A stretch of DNA of 64,000 nt from contig NZ_CP041070.1 of the NCBI RefSeq assembly GCF_006459125.1, positions 2,666,001-2,730,000 of the forward strand, read 5' to 3'. A program made the position numbers and the translations under genes. The DNA comes from Halarcobacter anaerophilus. Its GTDB lineage: Bacteria > Campylobacterota > Campylobacteria > Campylobacterales > Arcobacteraceae. Each line of letters opens with the position of its first letter. Within the stretch, counting starts at the first letter, position 1. The notes under the pieces are model-generated. The model made no database searches, was not told where the DNA came from, and saw nothing but the letters and a program-made list of their open reading frames with translations. Positions 1 through 8,177 of this stretch are shown piece by piece.

Positions 1-23
1 ACTTTTAAGTTACATAAGTTTTA

Positions 24-1019
24 TTAATCTTTTTGTAGTTTTTTAAGTAAATCTTTAAATGAGTTTTTAAAAGCTCCAAGCCCGTCATTTAACAGTTTTG
101 TATAAACCGCTTGAACATCGACTTTACTCTCTTTTAATGTTTTAAAATATTTATCGCATTTCTCTTCACTTGGAATTTCACTCGGTTCTTTTTTTCCGTT
201 TTCAAGCCATTGATCAATAGTTGCAAGAGGTGCCGTATTTATAGAGTTTGGATAAATTAAATTATCAACATAATAACTACCCTCTAAATCGTTACCTTTT
301 ACTCCCGTACTTGCAAAAAGAGTTCTTATATTTTTATTTCCTATTTTTTCAACTTCATGATAACATTTTGTAGCATTTATAATTCCTAATTTACCCTTTT
401 TAAGACCTTTTGCAAAGAGTTCGGAATCACACATTCTATCAAGTCTTGAAACAAAAACCGATATAACCGCCTTTGTATCTTTATTAGATAATTTTATTCC
501 CTCATTTAAAGCTTTTGCACACTCTATTGCTTGTTGGGGTGAAAAAATCAATGTTGCATTTACGTTTATTCCTTGTGAAGTCAACTCTTTCATTGCTTCA
601 TAACCCGCTTGCGTTGCAGGAACTTTAATCATTACATTTTCCGCACCGATTGTAGAGTTTAGTCTAATTCCCTCTTCAATAGTTCCTTTTGTATCATCAC
701 AAAGTTCAGGATCAACTTCAATTGATATAAATCCGTCATTTTGATTTTCTACATATAAATCATTTAAAAGCTCAGCTGCTCTTTTTATATCTGTTAAAGC
801 CAACTCTTCATATATTGTTTTTGCTTCATTTGCCTGAAGCATTTGAAGCTGCTGTCCGTATGCAACAGAGTTTGAGATTGATGATTCAAAAATTGCAGGG
901 TTTGAAGTAGCCCCGTGAATTATCTCATCGTTTATCAAATCTTTAAATCTATTTTCTAAAAAATCTCTTTCAATAAAATCACACCACAGTGAAAAGTTTA
1001 TGTCCTCTTTTAAACTCAT
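24..1019 (-). CDS. tal: Transaldolase
   Basis: Transaldolase of the non-oxidative pentose phosphate pathway; it moves a dihydroxyacetone unit between sugar phosphates in the cytoplasm. The 331-residue length is normal for the long TalA/TalB-like form. Visible motifs are GATSNPAIF at residues 36-44 and the Schiff-base lysine in VMIKVPAT (Lys132), followed by FVSRLDRM. The ATG has an AAGGGA-type ribosome binding site. It lies 10 bases downstream of serB on the same strand, so the two are probably co-transcribed. The partner enzyme transketolase is encoded at 27050-28960 in this window. Nothing looks broken. The assignment is very secure at family level. Confidence 0.95.
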   Translation of the reverse strand: MSLKEDINFSLWCDFIERDFLENRFKDLINDEIIHGATSNPAIFESSISNSVAYGQQLQMLQANEAKTIYEELALTDIKRAAELLNDLYVENQNDGFISIEVDPELCDDTKGTIEEGIRLNSTIGAENVMIKVPATQAGYEAMKELTSQGINVNATLIFSPQQAIECAKALNEGIKLSNKDTKAVISVFVSRLDRMCDSELFAKGLKKGKLGIINATKCYHEVEKIGNKNIRTLFASTGVKGNDLEGSYYVDNLIYPNSINTAPLATIDQWLENGKKEPSEIPSEEKCDKYFKTLKESKVDVQAVYTKLLNDGLGAFKNSFKDLLKKLQKD

Positions 1020-1029
1020 AATTAATCCC

Positions 1030-1650
1030 TTAAATATACTCTAATATTTTTGTCAAATCTTTTTCTTCAACAATAATATTAGCCTCTTTTTTTATGATAT
1101 CTCTTCCGCAAAATGCAACTTTTTTTGCTGCATAAGGAAACATCGAAACATCATTTGCTCCGTCACCTGCAACAAGAGTATTCTCTTTTGAAACTCCTAA
1201 AAGAGATTGAACTCTTTGAATCATATCCCCTTTGGAGAATCCAAACATCATATCTCCACCCACTAGTCCTGTTAAAATGCCCTCTTTTTCATGTAAAATA
1301 TTTGAAAAATCCGCATCAAGTCTTAATTTCTCTTTTGCAGGGGTCGTACCTATTCTAAACCCTCCTGAAAAACATACCACTTTATAGCCACTCTCTTTTA
1401 GTTTTGAAACTGTTTCAAAAGCTCCTGGCATAAGCGGTAAATCTTTACAAATTTCTACAGCCTTTGAATACTCTAATCCTTTTAATAATGATACTCTTTC
1501 GATTAATGATTCAAAAAAATCTAATTCTCCCGCCATTGCTTTTTCAGTAATAGCCGCAACTTTCTCTTCAAGCCCCAAAGGCTTAGCTAAGAAATCAATT
1601 GTTTCCCCGTCCATAAGGGTTGAATCAAAATCAAAAACTGCTAATTTCAT
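1030..1650 (-). CDS. serB: Phosphoserine phosphatase SerB
   Basis: HAD-superfamily phosphoserine phosphatase, the last step of L-serine biosynthesis. The N-terminal DFDST motif (nucleophile Asp7, general acid Asp9) opens the protein. The second HAD motif is SGGF at residues 95-98, a conserved Lys lies near 140, and GDGANDVSM at 162-170 is the Mg-binding motif. At 206 residues it is the short form without an N-terminal ACT domain, as is common in Campylobacterota. It is transcribed away from ruvX, and the 67-base gap must hold both promoters. tal follows 10 bases downstream. A related HAD phosphatase with another substrate cannot be fully excluded, but the motif set fits SerB well. Confidence 0.9.
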   Translation of the reverse strand: MKLAVFDFDSTLMDGETIDFLAKPLGLEEKVAAITEKAMAGELDFFESLIERVSLLKGLEYSKAVEICKDLPLMPGAFETVSKLKESGYKVVCFSGGFRIGTTPAKEKLRLDADFSNILHEKEGILTGLVGGDMMFGFSKGDMIQRVQSLLGVSKENTLVAGDGANDVSMFPYAAKKVAFCGRDIIKKEANIIVEEKDLTKILEYI

Positions 1651-1682
1651 ACTCTATTTTCCTAGTTTTATTCTTTTAAGGC

Positions 1683-1688
1683 TATAAT
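1683..1688 (+). promoter_or_regulatory. -10 element of the ruvX promoter
   Basis: A perfect TATAAT lies about 30 bases upstream of the ruvX start in the serB-ruvX divergent gap. An AAAGGA ribosome binding site (about 1706-1711) lies between it and the TTG start. No clear -35 box is visible, which is usual for promoters of this phylum. This is inferred from sequence only. Confidence 0.55.
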
Positions 1689-1717
1689 ATTATCCAAATT
1701 TAACTAAAGGAAACTGA

Positions 1718-2095
1718 TTGAAAATTGCTTCTCTTGATATTGGTCTTAAAAGAATAGGTATAGCAATATCTCTTCACAAGGAGATAGTAACCCCTCTTCC
1801 TGCCGTTCTAAGAAAAAATAGAAATCAAGCTTCAAATGATGTTTTAAAAGTTTTAAAAGAGTGGGAAATTGATAAATTAGTTATAGGGTTTCCAAGTGCA
1901 AGTGAAGATATGCAAAAAAGAGTTAAACACTTCACCTCTTTGCTAAATCTTGATATTCCTTATGAGTTTCAAGAAGAAAATATGAGTTCAATCGAAGCAG
2001 AAGAGCTTATAAAAGGTGAAATAAAATATAAAAGAGACGGAAGAGTCGACTCAATAGCCGCAAAAATTATTTTAGAAAGATATCTGAACAGATAA
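1718..2095 (+). CDS. ruvX: RuvX/YqgF-type putative Holliday junction resolvase
   Basis: RNase H-fold protein of the YqgF/RuvX family, implicated in Holliday junction resolution or pre-16S rRNA 5' maturation. The N terminus SLDIGLKRIGIAI contains the catalytic Asp of the first strand (Asp7). A KLVIGFP segment and a C-terminal RDGRVDSIAA segment with the last acidic residue follow. The length of 125 residues is typical. The TTG start was chosen because an AAAGGA ribosome binding site lies at the right spacing and the conserved D-I-G-L motif begins within a few residues. It ends one base before convergent acpS. Confidence 0.87.
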   Translation: MKIASLDIGLKRIGIAISLHKEIVTPLPAVLRKNRNQASNDVLKVLKEWEIDKLVIGFPSASEDMQKRVKHFTSLLNLDIPYEFQEENMSSIEAEELIKGEIKYKRDGRVDSIAAKIILERYLNR

Positions 2096-2096
2096 C

Positions 2097-2447
2097 TTAT
2101 TTTTTTATATTATAAACAACTGCTATAGCTAATCCGCTTTCATGAGTTATAGAGAGACAAGACTTTTTAATCTTAAACTTTTTTCTAATCTCTTTTGAAT
2201 ACTTGATTTTAGGGGCTCCTAATTTACTTTTTTTTATTTTTATATCATGAAAAGAGCACTCTTTCCCTATTCCCGTACCTAAAGCTTTGCTCGCCGCTTC
2301 TTTCGCCGCCCAAAATCCGGCTGCCGTTTCTGGACGTTTGATTAACTCAATTTCATCCTCGTTTAAAAACCTTTCATATGCCTTGTTTCCAAACTTTTCA
2401 TACATTTTTTTAATTCTGTCGATTGAAGCTACATCTATACCTATCAT
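2097..2447 (-). CDS. acpS: Holo-[acyl-carrier-protein] synthase
   Basis: Transfers 4'-phosphopantetheine from coenzyme A to acyl carrier protein in fatty acid synthesis. At 116 residues it matches the AcpS length. The N-terminal GIDVASIDRI supplies a Mg-binding Asp, FWAAKEAASKAL carries the conserved Glu-Ala-Lys stretch, and KLGAPKI and SITHESGLAIAVV are typical of the C-terminal half. The gene is convergent with ruvX, with a 1-base gap. It is divergent from the permease gene at 2478, so a 30-base gap serves both. Confidence 0.92.
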   Translation of the reverse strand: MIGIDVASIDRIKKMYEKFGNKAYERFLNEDEIELIKRPETAAGFWAAKEAASKALGTGIGKECSFHDIKIKKSKLGAPKIKYSKEIRKKFKIKKSCLSITHESGLAIAVVYNIKK

Positions 2448-2465
2448 TTTTAACCTATGTGCTAG

Positions 2466-2471
2466 TATAAT
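2466..2471 (+). promoter_or_regulatory. -10 element close to the 2478 start codon
   Basis: TATAAT ends only six bases before the ATG at 2478, so a transcript starting at the usual distance would have almost no leader. A hairpin-forming pair GCTCAT (2474-2479) and ATGAGC (2490-2495) spans the start. The element could instead reflect the divergent acpS promoter, since the complementary strand is also -10-like here. Confidence 0.4.
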
Positions 2472-2477
2472 ACGCTC

Positions 2478-3437
2478 ATGAAACTATTTATGAGCAAATT
2501 ATTATATCTTATTATCATGCTTTTTATAATAAGCTTAATCTCTTTTTTGGCAATTCATTTAGCTCCCAATTCATTTTTTGCAAGCGGACAGCTAAATCCG
2601 AATATCACGCCTGAATCAATTGAGCAGTTAAAAGCTGTATATGGATTAGATAAACCTCTGTATATTCAATTTTTCTCATGGATTACTGCACTTTTGCATT
2701 TGGATTTCGGTATCTCTTTTGCAAGCGGGCAGATGGTAAAAAATGAGATTTTAAGCAGAGTTCCTATTACTCTTACAATAAATATTATATCAATGTTTTT
2801 GATCTTTGTCGTTTCCTTATATTTAGGAATCAAAGCAGCACTGCAAAAGGATTCAAAACTAGATAAAGCAGTAGGACAACTTTCACTTTTAAGTTTTTCG
2901 ATGCCCTCTTTTTATTTAGCTCTTTTGTTAGTTTTGATTTTTTCGATATATTTTGAAATTCTACCTATTGCAGGACTTCATTCAATTCCAAATGACGGCA
3001 GTTTAAACTACTATTTGGATTTTGCATGGCATCTTGTTTTACCGATTTTTATTATAACTTTCAGTGGAATCGGAAGTCTAATTTTATATATTAGATCTTT
3101 GACAATTGAGATTTTAAAATCCGATTATATATTTTTTGCAAGAGCAAGAGGGTTAGATAAAAAAAAGATATTAAGATACTATATTTTGCCCAATTTATAC
3201 CCTCCTGTGATAACTCTTTTAGGACTTTCATTGCCCGGAATTATTGGAGGAAGTGTAATTTTAGAAACAATCTTTTCCATTGATGGAATGGGTTTACTTT
3301 TTTATCAAAGTGCTTTAAGTCATGATTATCCCGTTATTATGGGAATTTTGATAATAGGTGCCTTTTTAACTCTGCTTGGAAATATGCTGGCAGATCTGAT
3401 TTTACTTAAACTCAATCCAAACTATGACGAAAAGTAG
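2478..3437 (+). CDS. Oligopeptide/dipeptide-type ABC transporter permease (DppB/OppB family)
   Basis: Inner-membrane permease of the peptide/nickel ABC importer family. The 319-residue protein begins with a hydrophobic segment. It carries the family's SFLAIHLAPN N-terminal region, LTINIISMF and FARARGLDKKKI (the EAA loop that contacts the ATPase), and ends in further membrane helices. No second permease, ATPase or binding protein lies nearby, so it is an orphan here; partners may be elsewhere. The start is uncertain: ATG at 2478 lacks a clear ribosome binding site, and a second ATG at 2490 is in frame. The substrate cannot be told from sequence. Confidence 0.85.
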   Translation: MKLFMSKLLYLIIMLFIISLISFLAIHLAPNSFFASGQLNPNITPESIEQLKAVYGLDKPLYIQFFSWITALLHLDFGISFASGQMVKNEILSRVPITLTINIISMFLIFVVSLYLGIKAALQKDSKLDKAVGQLSLLSFSMPSFYLALLLVLIFSIYFEILPIAGLHSIPNDGSLNYYLDFAWHLVLPIFIITFSGIGSLILYIRSLTIEILKSDYIFFARARGLDKKKILRYYILPNLYPPVITLLGLSLPGIIGGSVILETIFSIDGMGLLFYQSALSHDYPVIMGILIIGAFLTLLGNMLADLILLKLNPNYDEK

Positions 3438-3448
3438 TATATCGTAAA

Positions 3449-3466
3449 AGAGTAATTCGTTACTCT
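3449..3466 (+). terminator. Hairpin after the permease gene, possible terminator
   Basis: A perfect 7-bp stem AGAGTAA/TTACTCT capped by TTCG lies 12 bases after the permease stop. Only a short interrupted T tract follows (CTTTAGAG), so termination may be partial. It sits in the 103-base gap before panC. Confidence 0.45.
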
Positions 3467-3540
3467 CTTTAGAGTTTGCTTCTTTAAATGAAATTTATTT
3501 TCATTGGTAAAAGAAGTTATAAAAGACAAAAGGAAAATTA

Positions 3541-4359
3541 TTGAAAGTTTTAAAAACTATTGAAGAACTGCAAGAAGTTCGAAAAAACACTAAAGGAAGT
3601 GTCGGTTTCGTTCCTACAATGGGAGCATTGCATGACGGACATATCTCTTTAATAAAAAAAGCAAGAAGTGAAAACGATACTGTTTTCGTATCAATTTTTG
3701 TTAATCCGACACAATTTTTGCCGGGTGAAGATTTAGAAGCTTATCCTAGAAAAGAGCAAGCAGATATTAAAATTTGTGAAATGTGCAAAGCCGATTATCT
3801 TTTTATGCCGCAAGCTGATACTATGTATTCGCCTGAAGAGGTTTTAGTAAAAGCTCCAAATAAAAGCTATATACTAGAAGGTAAAACAAGACCGGGACAT
3901 TTTGACGGAGTTTTACAAGTTGTTTTAAAACTATTTGGATTAACTCAACCTACAAATGCCTATTTCGGTAAAAAAGATGCCCAACAGTTATCTCTTATTC
4001 AACAAATGGTAAAAAACTTTTTCTTACCTATTAATATTGTTCCTTGCGATATCGTAAGAGAAAACGACGGTTTGGCAAAAAGTTCAAGAAATGTTTATTT
4101 AAGTACTACTCAAAGAAAAGATGCACTTTTAATTTCAAAATCTTTATATAAAGCTGCTTCTCTTGCCGCAAAAAAAGAGAAAGATGTAAAAGTTATAAAA
4201 GATAAAATGCTTGAAGTTATGCAAGGACTTGATGTAGAATATGTAGCTTTTGTAGACAGAGAGTTTAATGAAATCAAACAAATCCAATTAGGAAATACAA
4301 TAATTTTAGTTGTGGCAAGATTTGATAAAACTAGACTTTTAGATAATATTTGGATATAA
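3541..4359 (+). CDS. panC: Pantothenate synthetase
   Basis: Condenses pantoate and beta-alanine with ATP to make pantothenate, the coenzyme A precursor. The 272-residue protein carries [10 protein letters not shown] (residues 25-34), the HIGH-like ATP-binding segment. It also has [21 protein letters not shown] and the KSSRN segment that acts like the KMSKS loop. Translation starts at TTG behind an AAAGGA ribosome binding site; no better in-frame ATG precedes the conserved motif. CoA is also the donor used by AcpS nearby. The assignment is secure. Confidence 0.94.
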   Translation: MKVLKTIEELQEVRKNTKGSVGFVPTMGALHDGHISLIKKARSENDTVFVSIFVNPTQFLPGEDLEAYPRKEQADIKICEMCKADYLFMPQADTMYSPEEVLVKAPNKSYILEGKTRPGHFDGVLQVVLKLFGLTQPTNAYFGKKDAQQLSLIQQMVKNFFLPINIVPCDIVRENDGLAKSSRNVYLSTTQRKDALLISKSLYKAASLAAKKEKDVKVIKDKMLEVMQGLDVEYVAFVDREFNEIKQIQLGNTIILVVARFDKTRLLDNIWI

Positions 4360-4423
4360 GTTTTACAATTTTTTTATAATATGATAAAATTCGCGAAAAA
4401 TTAGAAGAAAGATAAAAATATAT

Positions 4424-5773
4424 ATGAAATTTACAGATAAGAAACCTTCAAAATCTTTACACTTAGTTAGTCTTGGCTGCACTAAAAACCTTGTTGACTC
4501 GGAAATTATGTTAGGTAGACTCAAAGATTATGAGATTACCGATGATTCCTCAAAAGCCGATGTGATTATTGTTAATACCTGTGGTTTTATCGATAGTGCA
4601 AAAGAAGAGAGTATAAATACCATACTAACTTTACATGATGAAAGAAAAAAAGATTCTGTTTTGGTTATGGCAGGATGTTTAAGTGAAAGATATAAAGAAG
4701 AACTTCAAAAAGAGTTACCTGAAATAGATATTTTCACGGGAGTTGGAGATTATGACAGAATCGACCGACTTGTAAATGAAAGAAGAAGCTCTTTTACGGA
4801 AGAAGTTTTTTTATTAAATGAAGAGAATGACAGAGTTATCACAGGTTCATCTTATCATGCTTATGTAAAATTAAGCGAAGGTTGTAACCAAAGCTGTTCT
4901 TTTTGTGCAATTCCGAGTTTCAAAGGGAAACTTCATTCAAGAACATTGGAATCTCTTGTAAAAGAGGTTAAAAATCTTGTAAAAAACGGTTATACCGATT
5001 TCTCTTTTGTTTCTCAGGATTCATCATCTTTTTTAAGAGACTTAAATATCAAAAACGGTTTAGAAAGATTAATTGATGAAGTAGAAAAAATAGAAGGAGT
5101 AAATAGTGCCAGAATTTTATACCTTTATCCTTCGACTACTACTTTAAGTCTGATTGAAAAAATTCAAAATTCAAAAGTATTTCAAAACTACTTTGATATG
5201 CCTCTTCAACATATCTCGTCATCAATGCTTAAAATTATGAAAAGAGGTAAAGGTGTTGAAAAGCTAAAAGAGTTGATGGATGCAATGAGAAAAGTTCCAA
5301 ACAGCTTTGTAAGAACAACTTTTATTGTAGGACACCCGGGAGAGACTCAAGAAGATTTTGACAAATTATGTGAATATGTAAAAGAGTACGGTTTTGACAG
5401 AGCAAACGTATTTGCTTATTCTGATGAAGAGGGAACAGATGCCTATGCAAGAATGGATAAAGTTGAAGAGGATCTTATAAATGAAAGAGCCGAAATTTTA
5501 GGTGAAATTATTTCTGAAACTACTCAGCAATCTTTAGAAAAAGAGATAGGAAAAACTTTTGAAGTCTATATTGATTCAGAAAGCTTAGAACATGAATATC
5601 TTTTAAGTGCAAGAAAAACTACTTGGGCACCTGATATTGACGGAGAAATTTATATAAACGATAACGAATTATATGATGAAAACAATCCACAAAAACTTCA
5701 ATTCGGAAAAATTTACAAAGTAAAAGTAACCCAACTTGTCGGAGACAAACTTTTAGCAACCGTAATTAAATAA
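4424..5773 (+). CDS. rimO: Ribosomal protein S12 methylthiotransferase RimO
   Basis: Radical-SAM methylthiotransferase that adds a methylthio group to an aspartate of ribosomal protein S12. The N-terminal domain supplies three conserved cysteines (Cys19 in LGCTKN, Cys53 in NTCGF, Cys84 in AGCLS) for one iron-sulfur cluster. CNQSCSFC (Cys154, 158, 161) binds the radical-SAM cluster. A C-terminal TRAM-like domain occupies about the last 70 residues. The 449-residue length and the S-L-G-C-T-K-N-L-V-D-S-E opening favour RimO over MiaB. tilS follows one base after the stop, suggesting co-translation. Confidence 0.94.
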   Translation: MKFTDKKPSKSLHLVSLGCTKNLVDSEIMLGRLKDYEITDDSSKADVIIVNTCGFIDSAKEESINTILTLHDERKKDSVLVMAGCLSERYKEELQKELPEIDIFTGVGDYDRIDRLVNERRSSFTEEVFLLNEENDRVITGSSYHAYVKLSEGCNQSCSFCAIPSFKGKLHSRTLESLVKEVKNLVKNGYTDFSFVSQDSSSFLRDLNIKNGLERLIDEVEKIEGVNSARILYLYPSTTTLSLIEKIQNSKVFQNYFDMPLQHISSSMLKIMKRGKGVEKLKELMDAMRKVPNSFVRTTFIVGHPGETQEDFDKLCEYVKEYGFDRANVFAYSDEEGTDAYARMDKVEEDLINERAEILGEIISETTQQSLEKEIGKTFEVYIDSESLEHEYLLSARKTTWAPDIDGEIYINDNELYDENNPQKLQFGKIYKVKVTQLVGDKLLATVIK

Positions 5774-5774
5774 A

Positions 5775-6758
5775 ATGAAACTACAAATCAATACAATCAA
5801 CACTTCAAGAAATCTTTTAGCTTTTTCAGGAGGTGTTGATTCTTCTGCTTTGTTTTTTATTCTATTAGAAAACAATATCCCTTTTGACTTGGCGATTGTA
5901 AATTATAATGTAAGAGAGCAATCCAAACAAGAAGTTGAATATGCAAAATTTTTGGCAAAAAAATATAATAAAAAAATCTATTTAAAAGATGTGAAATTTG
6001 AAGATAATTCAAATTTTGAAAAAAAAGCAAGAGACAGTAGATACTCTTTTTTTGAAAAAATTATAGAAGAGAACAGCTATGAAACTTTGATTACTGCACA
6101 TCAGTTAAATGATAAATTGGAGTGGTTTTTTATGCAGTTAAGCCGTGGAGCGGGACTTATCGAACTAATCTCTTTTGAAGAGATTACAAAAAAAGAGACT
6201 TACCGAATTTACAGACCTCTTTTAAATATTACAAAAGAGGAATTAAAAACTTACCTAAAAGAAAACTCAATTAAATACTTTGTTGATGAAACAAATTTTG
6301 ATGAGAGATATAGAAGAAACTATTTTAGAAAGAACTTTTCGGATAATTTTTTAAAAGAGTTTAAAGAGGGTGTAAAAAGAAGTTTTGAGTATCTAAAAGA
6401 AGATATAAACTCTTTAAATATTGAAGAGAAGGCATTATTAAAAGAAAAAGAGTTAGAAGTTTTTAAAAATCTAAATGATGATAATTTAAATATAAGAAAT
6501 ATAGATTTATCTTTAAAAAAAAGAGGTATACTTTTAACCAAAGCCCAAAGAGATGAGATTTTAAAGCAAAAAGAGTTGGTGATTTCTCATAAAATTTCTA
6601 TAAATATTACTACAAAATATATTTTTATTTCACCTTATGAAAAAGAGATAATGCCAAAAGATTTTAAAGAGAAGTGTAGAGTTAATAAAATTCCCAAAAA
6701 TATAAGAGCTTATATTTTCAAAGAAAAAATTAATAAAATATTCGATTTAATGTTTTAG
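5775..6758 (+). CDS. tilS: tRNA(Ile)-lysidine synthase
   Basis: N-type ATP pyrophosphatase that converts C34 of tRNA-Ile(CAU) to lysidine so that it reads AUA. The PP-loop SGGVDS is at residues 18-23, followed by a TAHQLNDKLEWF segment. The protein is 327 residues, shorter than the E. coli enzyme (about 430), as seen in this phylum, which often lacks part of the C-terminal tRNA-binding region. It begins directly behind rimO. Its 3' end overlaps the convergent 89-aa gene at 6747 by 12 bases. AT-rich codon use matches its neighbours. Confidence 0.9.
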   Translation: MKLQINTINTSRNLLAFSGGVDSSALFFILLENNIPFDLAIVNYNVREQSKQEVEYAKFLAKKYNKKIYLKDVKFEDNSNFEKKARDSRYSFFEKIIEENSYETLITAHQLNDKLEWFFMQLSRGAGLIELISFEEITKKETYRIYRPLLNITKEELKTYLKENSIKYFVDETNFDERYRRNYFRKNFSDNFLKEFKEGVKRSFEYLKEDINSLNIEEKALLKEKELEVFKNLNDDNLNIRNIDLSLKKRGILLTKAQRDEILKQKELVISHKISINITTKYIFISPYEKEIMPKDFKEKCRVNKIPKNIRAYIFKEKINKIFDLMF

Positions 6759-7016
6759 AAACTTTCTTAGTTTTCTATTTTCAACCATATCTTTTCTGGT
6801 TTTTTCTTTATGCTCTTTTAAAAAATTAATATTTTTATAAAAGAGTTCGTAAAGCTTTTTGAAACCGTCTTGGTCTAATTCAAAATCGCTTATTTGATTT
6901 TCTGCAAGATATTTATTATTCCATCGTACAAGAGCATCAGCCCTTTCATAAGAATCTAAAGTATCAATATAAGTTAACTCTTTAAGAGCATTTATAGACC
7001 AGTTTCCTCTTTCCAT
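6747..7016 (-). CDS. Small FliT-like protein downstream of fliS
   Basis: An 89-residue, highly charged, probably all-helical protein with no membrane segment or signal peptide. The start overlaps the end of fliS by 25 bases in another frame, so translation is probably coupled. That position, right after fliS, is where fliT-type export chaperone genes lie in many bacteria. I do not recognise a diagnostic motif, so the FliT link rests on context and size only. The C terminus is very basic (KTRKDMVENRKLRKFLKH). The gene is conserved-looking rather than spurious because it continues an operon without a gap. Confidence 0.6.
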   Translation of the reverse strand: MERGNWSINALKELTYIDTLDSYERADALVRWNNKYLAENQISDFELDQDGFKKLYELFYKNINFLKEHKEKTRKDMVENRKLRKFLKH

Positions 7017-7348
7017 GCTTCAATTAAACCTTGTACAACTTTCATAACTTGATTTACCGAATTAATATTATCATCTATTCCGGCACTAAATAAAGTTTCA
7101 ATTTGATAAAGATATAATCCATCTAAATAGTATGAAACATCACCACCTTCAAAATCAAGTACATTTCTAAGCTCATCAAAGATTGAAACCGATTTATTAA
7201 TGTATTTGAATTTAGCTTCTATATCACCACTTTCCATTGCAGCTTTTACAAAAGATAAATATTTCAGCAATCCTTCATATAGCTTTAGAATTAATAAATA
7301 TGGATCATCAGACACTGCATTCTGTTGTTGGTATGCTTCTATTCCCAT
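6992..7348 (-). CDS. fliS: Flagellar export chaperone FliS
   Basis: Cytoplasmic chaperone that binds the C terminus of flagellin and stops premature polymerisation. The 118-residue helical protein begins with the family signature AYQQQ. A LILKLYEGLLKYL helix and the INKSVSIFDELRNVLDFEGGDVS region typical of FliS follow. A GGAG-type ribosome binding site precedes the ATG. A 133-base gap with a TATAAT on this strand separates it from flgH, so it probably has its own promoter. Flagellin and FliD genes are not in the window. Confidence 0.92.
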   Translation of the reverse strand: MGIEAYQQQNAVSDDPYLLILKLYEGLLKYLSFVKAAMESGDIEAKFKYINKSVSIFDELRNVLDFEGGDVSYYLDGLYLYQIETLFSAGIDDNINSVNQVMKVVQGLIEAWKEETGL

Positions 7349-7386
7349 AAAATAACTCCATTAAATCAATATTGAATATAGAGTAT

Positions 7387-7392
7387 ATTATA
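7387..7392 (-). promoter_or_regulatory. -10 element of the fliS promoter
   Basis: TATAAT reads on the minus strand 38 bases upstream of the fliS ATG in the flgH-fliS gap. I see neither a sigma-28 nor a sigma-54 flagellar promoter signature here, so this looks like a vegetative-type element. Sequence inference only. Confidence 0.4.
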
Positions 7393-7481
7393 TGTATACT
7401 TAAAAAAAGTTATATTTAAAAATTTTAAATAAGAATCTTCTAATTATTTTTAACTAGTAATATAAAAAGTTATTTTACTAA

Positions 7482-8177
7482 TTAAAAAGGCCAGAATAAT
7501 TGGATAATTTTTAATCCCCAAGGTACATGCATAACATCTTGTTCCTCACCGTCTTTTTCATACAGAATTTTTAAATTTGCTATTTGAGAGGAGTCTACTG
7601 AATTATCCGAAGTTATATCATAAGGTCTAATAACACCCGTAAGAGTTAAAGACTGTTTTTGTCCGTCAATAAGTATCTCTTTTGTTCCGCTTATGTAGTA
7701 GTTTCCGTTTTGATAAGTCTCTTCAATTATTGCAGATACGCTTGTTGAGAACGTTTCATCTAATTTTGTTTTTACTTCACCATCATTTTCTACACTAGAG
7801 TTTGATTCAAATCCCAAGTTCGTAACAGGATTTAAACTTTTTGCTATTTTTGAAGCCAATCCGTTATTTTGTCCGGCAGTTACAACACCGCCGCCTAAAG
7901 AGCTATTCCTGTCATTTGATAATTCTCTTTTGTTATGGCTATTTGAATATAAAGACTCATCAATTTGAACTTGTATGATATCGCCTATTTGCAAATCTTT
8001 TTTATCCGCAAATAAAGATGAACCTTTTACGGCATATAAAGACCCTTTATTTCTTTTTACTATAGGTTGTTCTTTTGGAACTTGTATTTTAGGTTTTGTA
8101 AATTTAATTTCAGGATCTTGTCCGCATCCAACAAAAGAGAAGATTAGAAGAAAAGGCAGAAAATATTTAATTCGCAT
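7482..8177 (-). CDS. flgH: Flagellar L-ring lipoprotein FlgH
   Basis: Outer-membrane lipoprotein forming the L-ring around the flagellar rod. A signal peptide with lipobox FSFVGC (Cys near residue 18) gives lipid anchoring. The family segments GSLYA, DIIQVQIDE, ISGTKEILIDGQKQSLTLTG and IRPYDI are present. The length of 231 residues is usual. The start overlaps the end of the upstream 142-aa gene by 11 bases. It is the last gene of the operon that begins at 11298. The P-ring partner FlgI is encoded divergently at 11389. Confidence 0.94.
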   Translation of the reverse strand: MRIKYFLPFLLIFSFVGCGQDPEIKFTKPKIQVPKEQPIVKRNKGSLYAVKGSSLFADKKDLQIGDIIQVQIDESLYSNSHNKRELSNDRNSSLGGGVVTAGQNNGLASKIAKSLNPVTNLGFESNSSVENDGEVKTKLDETFSTSVSAIIEETYQNGNYYISGTKEILIDGQKQSLTLTGVIRPYDITSDNSVDSSQIANLKILYEKDGEEQDVMHVPWGLKIIQLFWPF

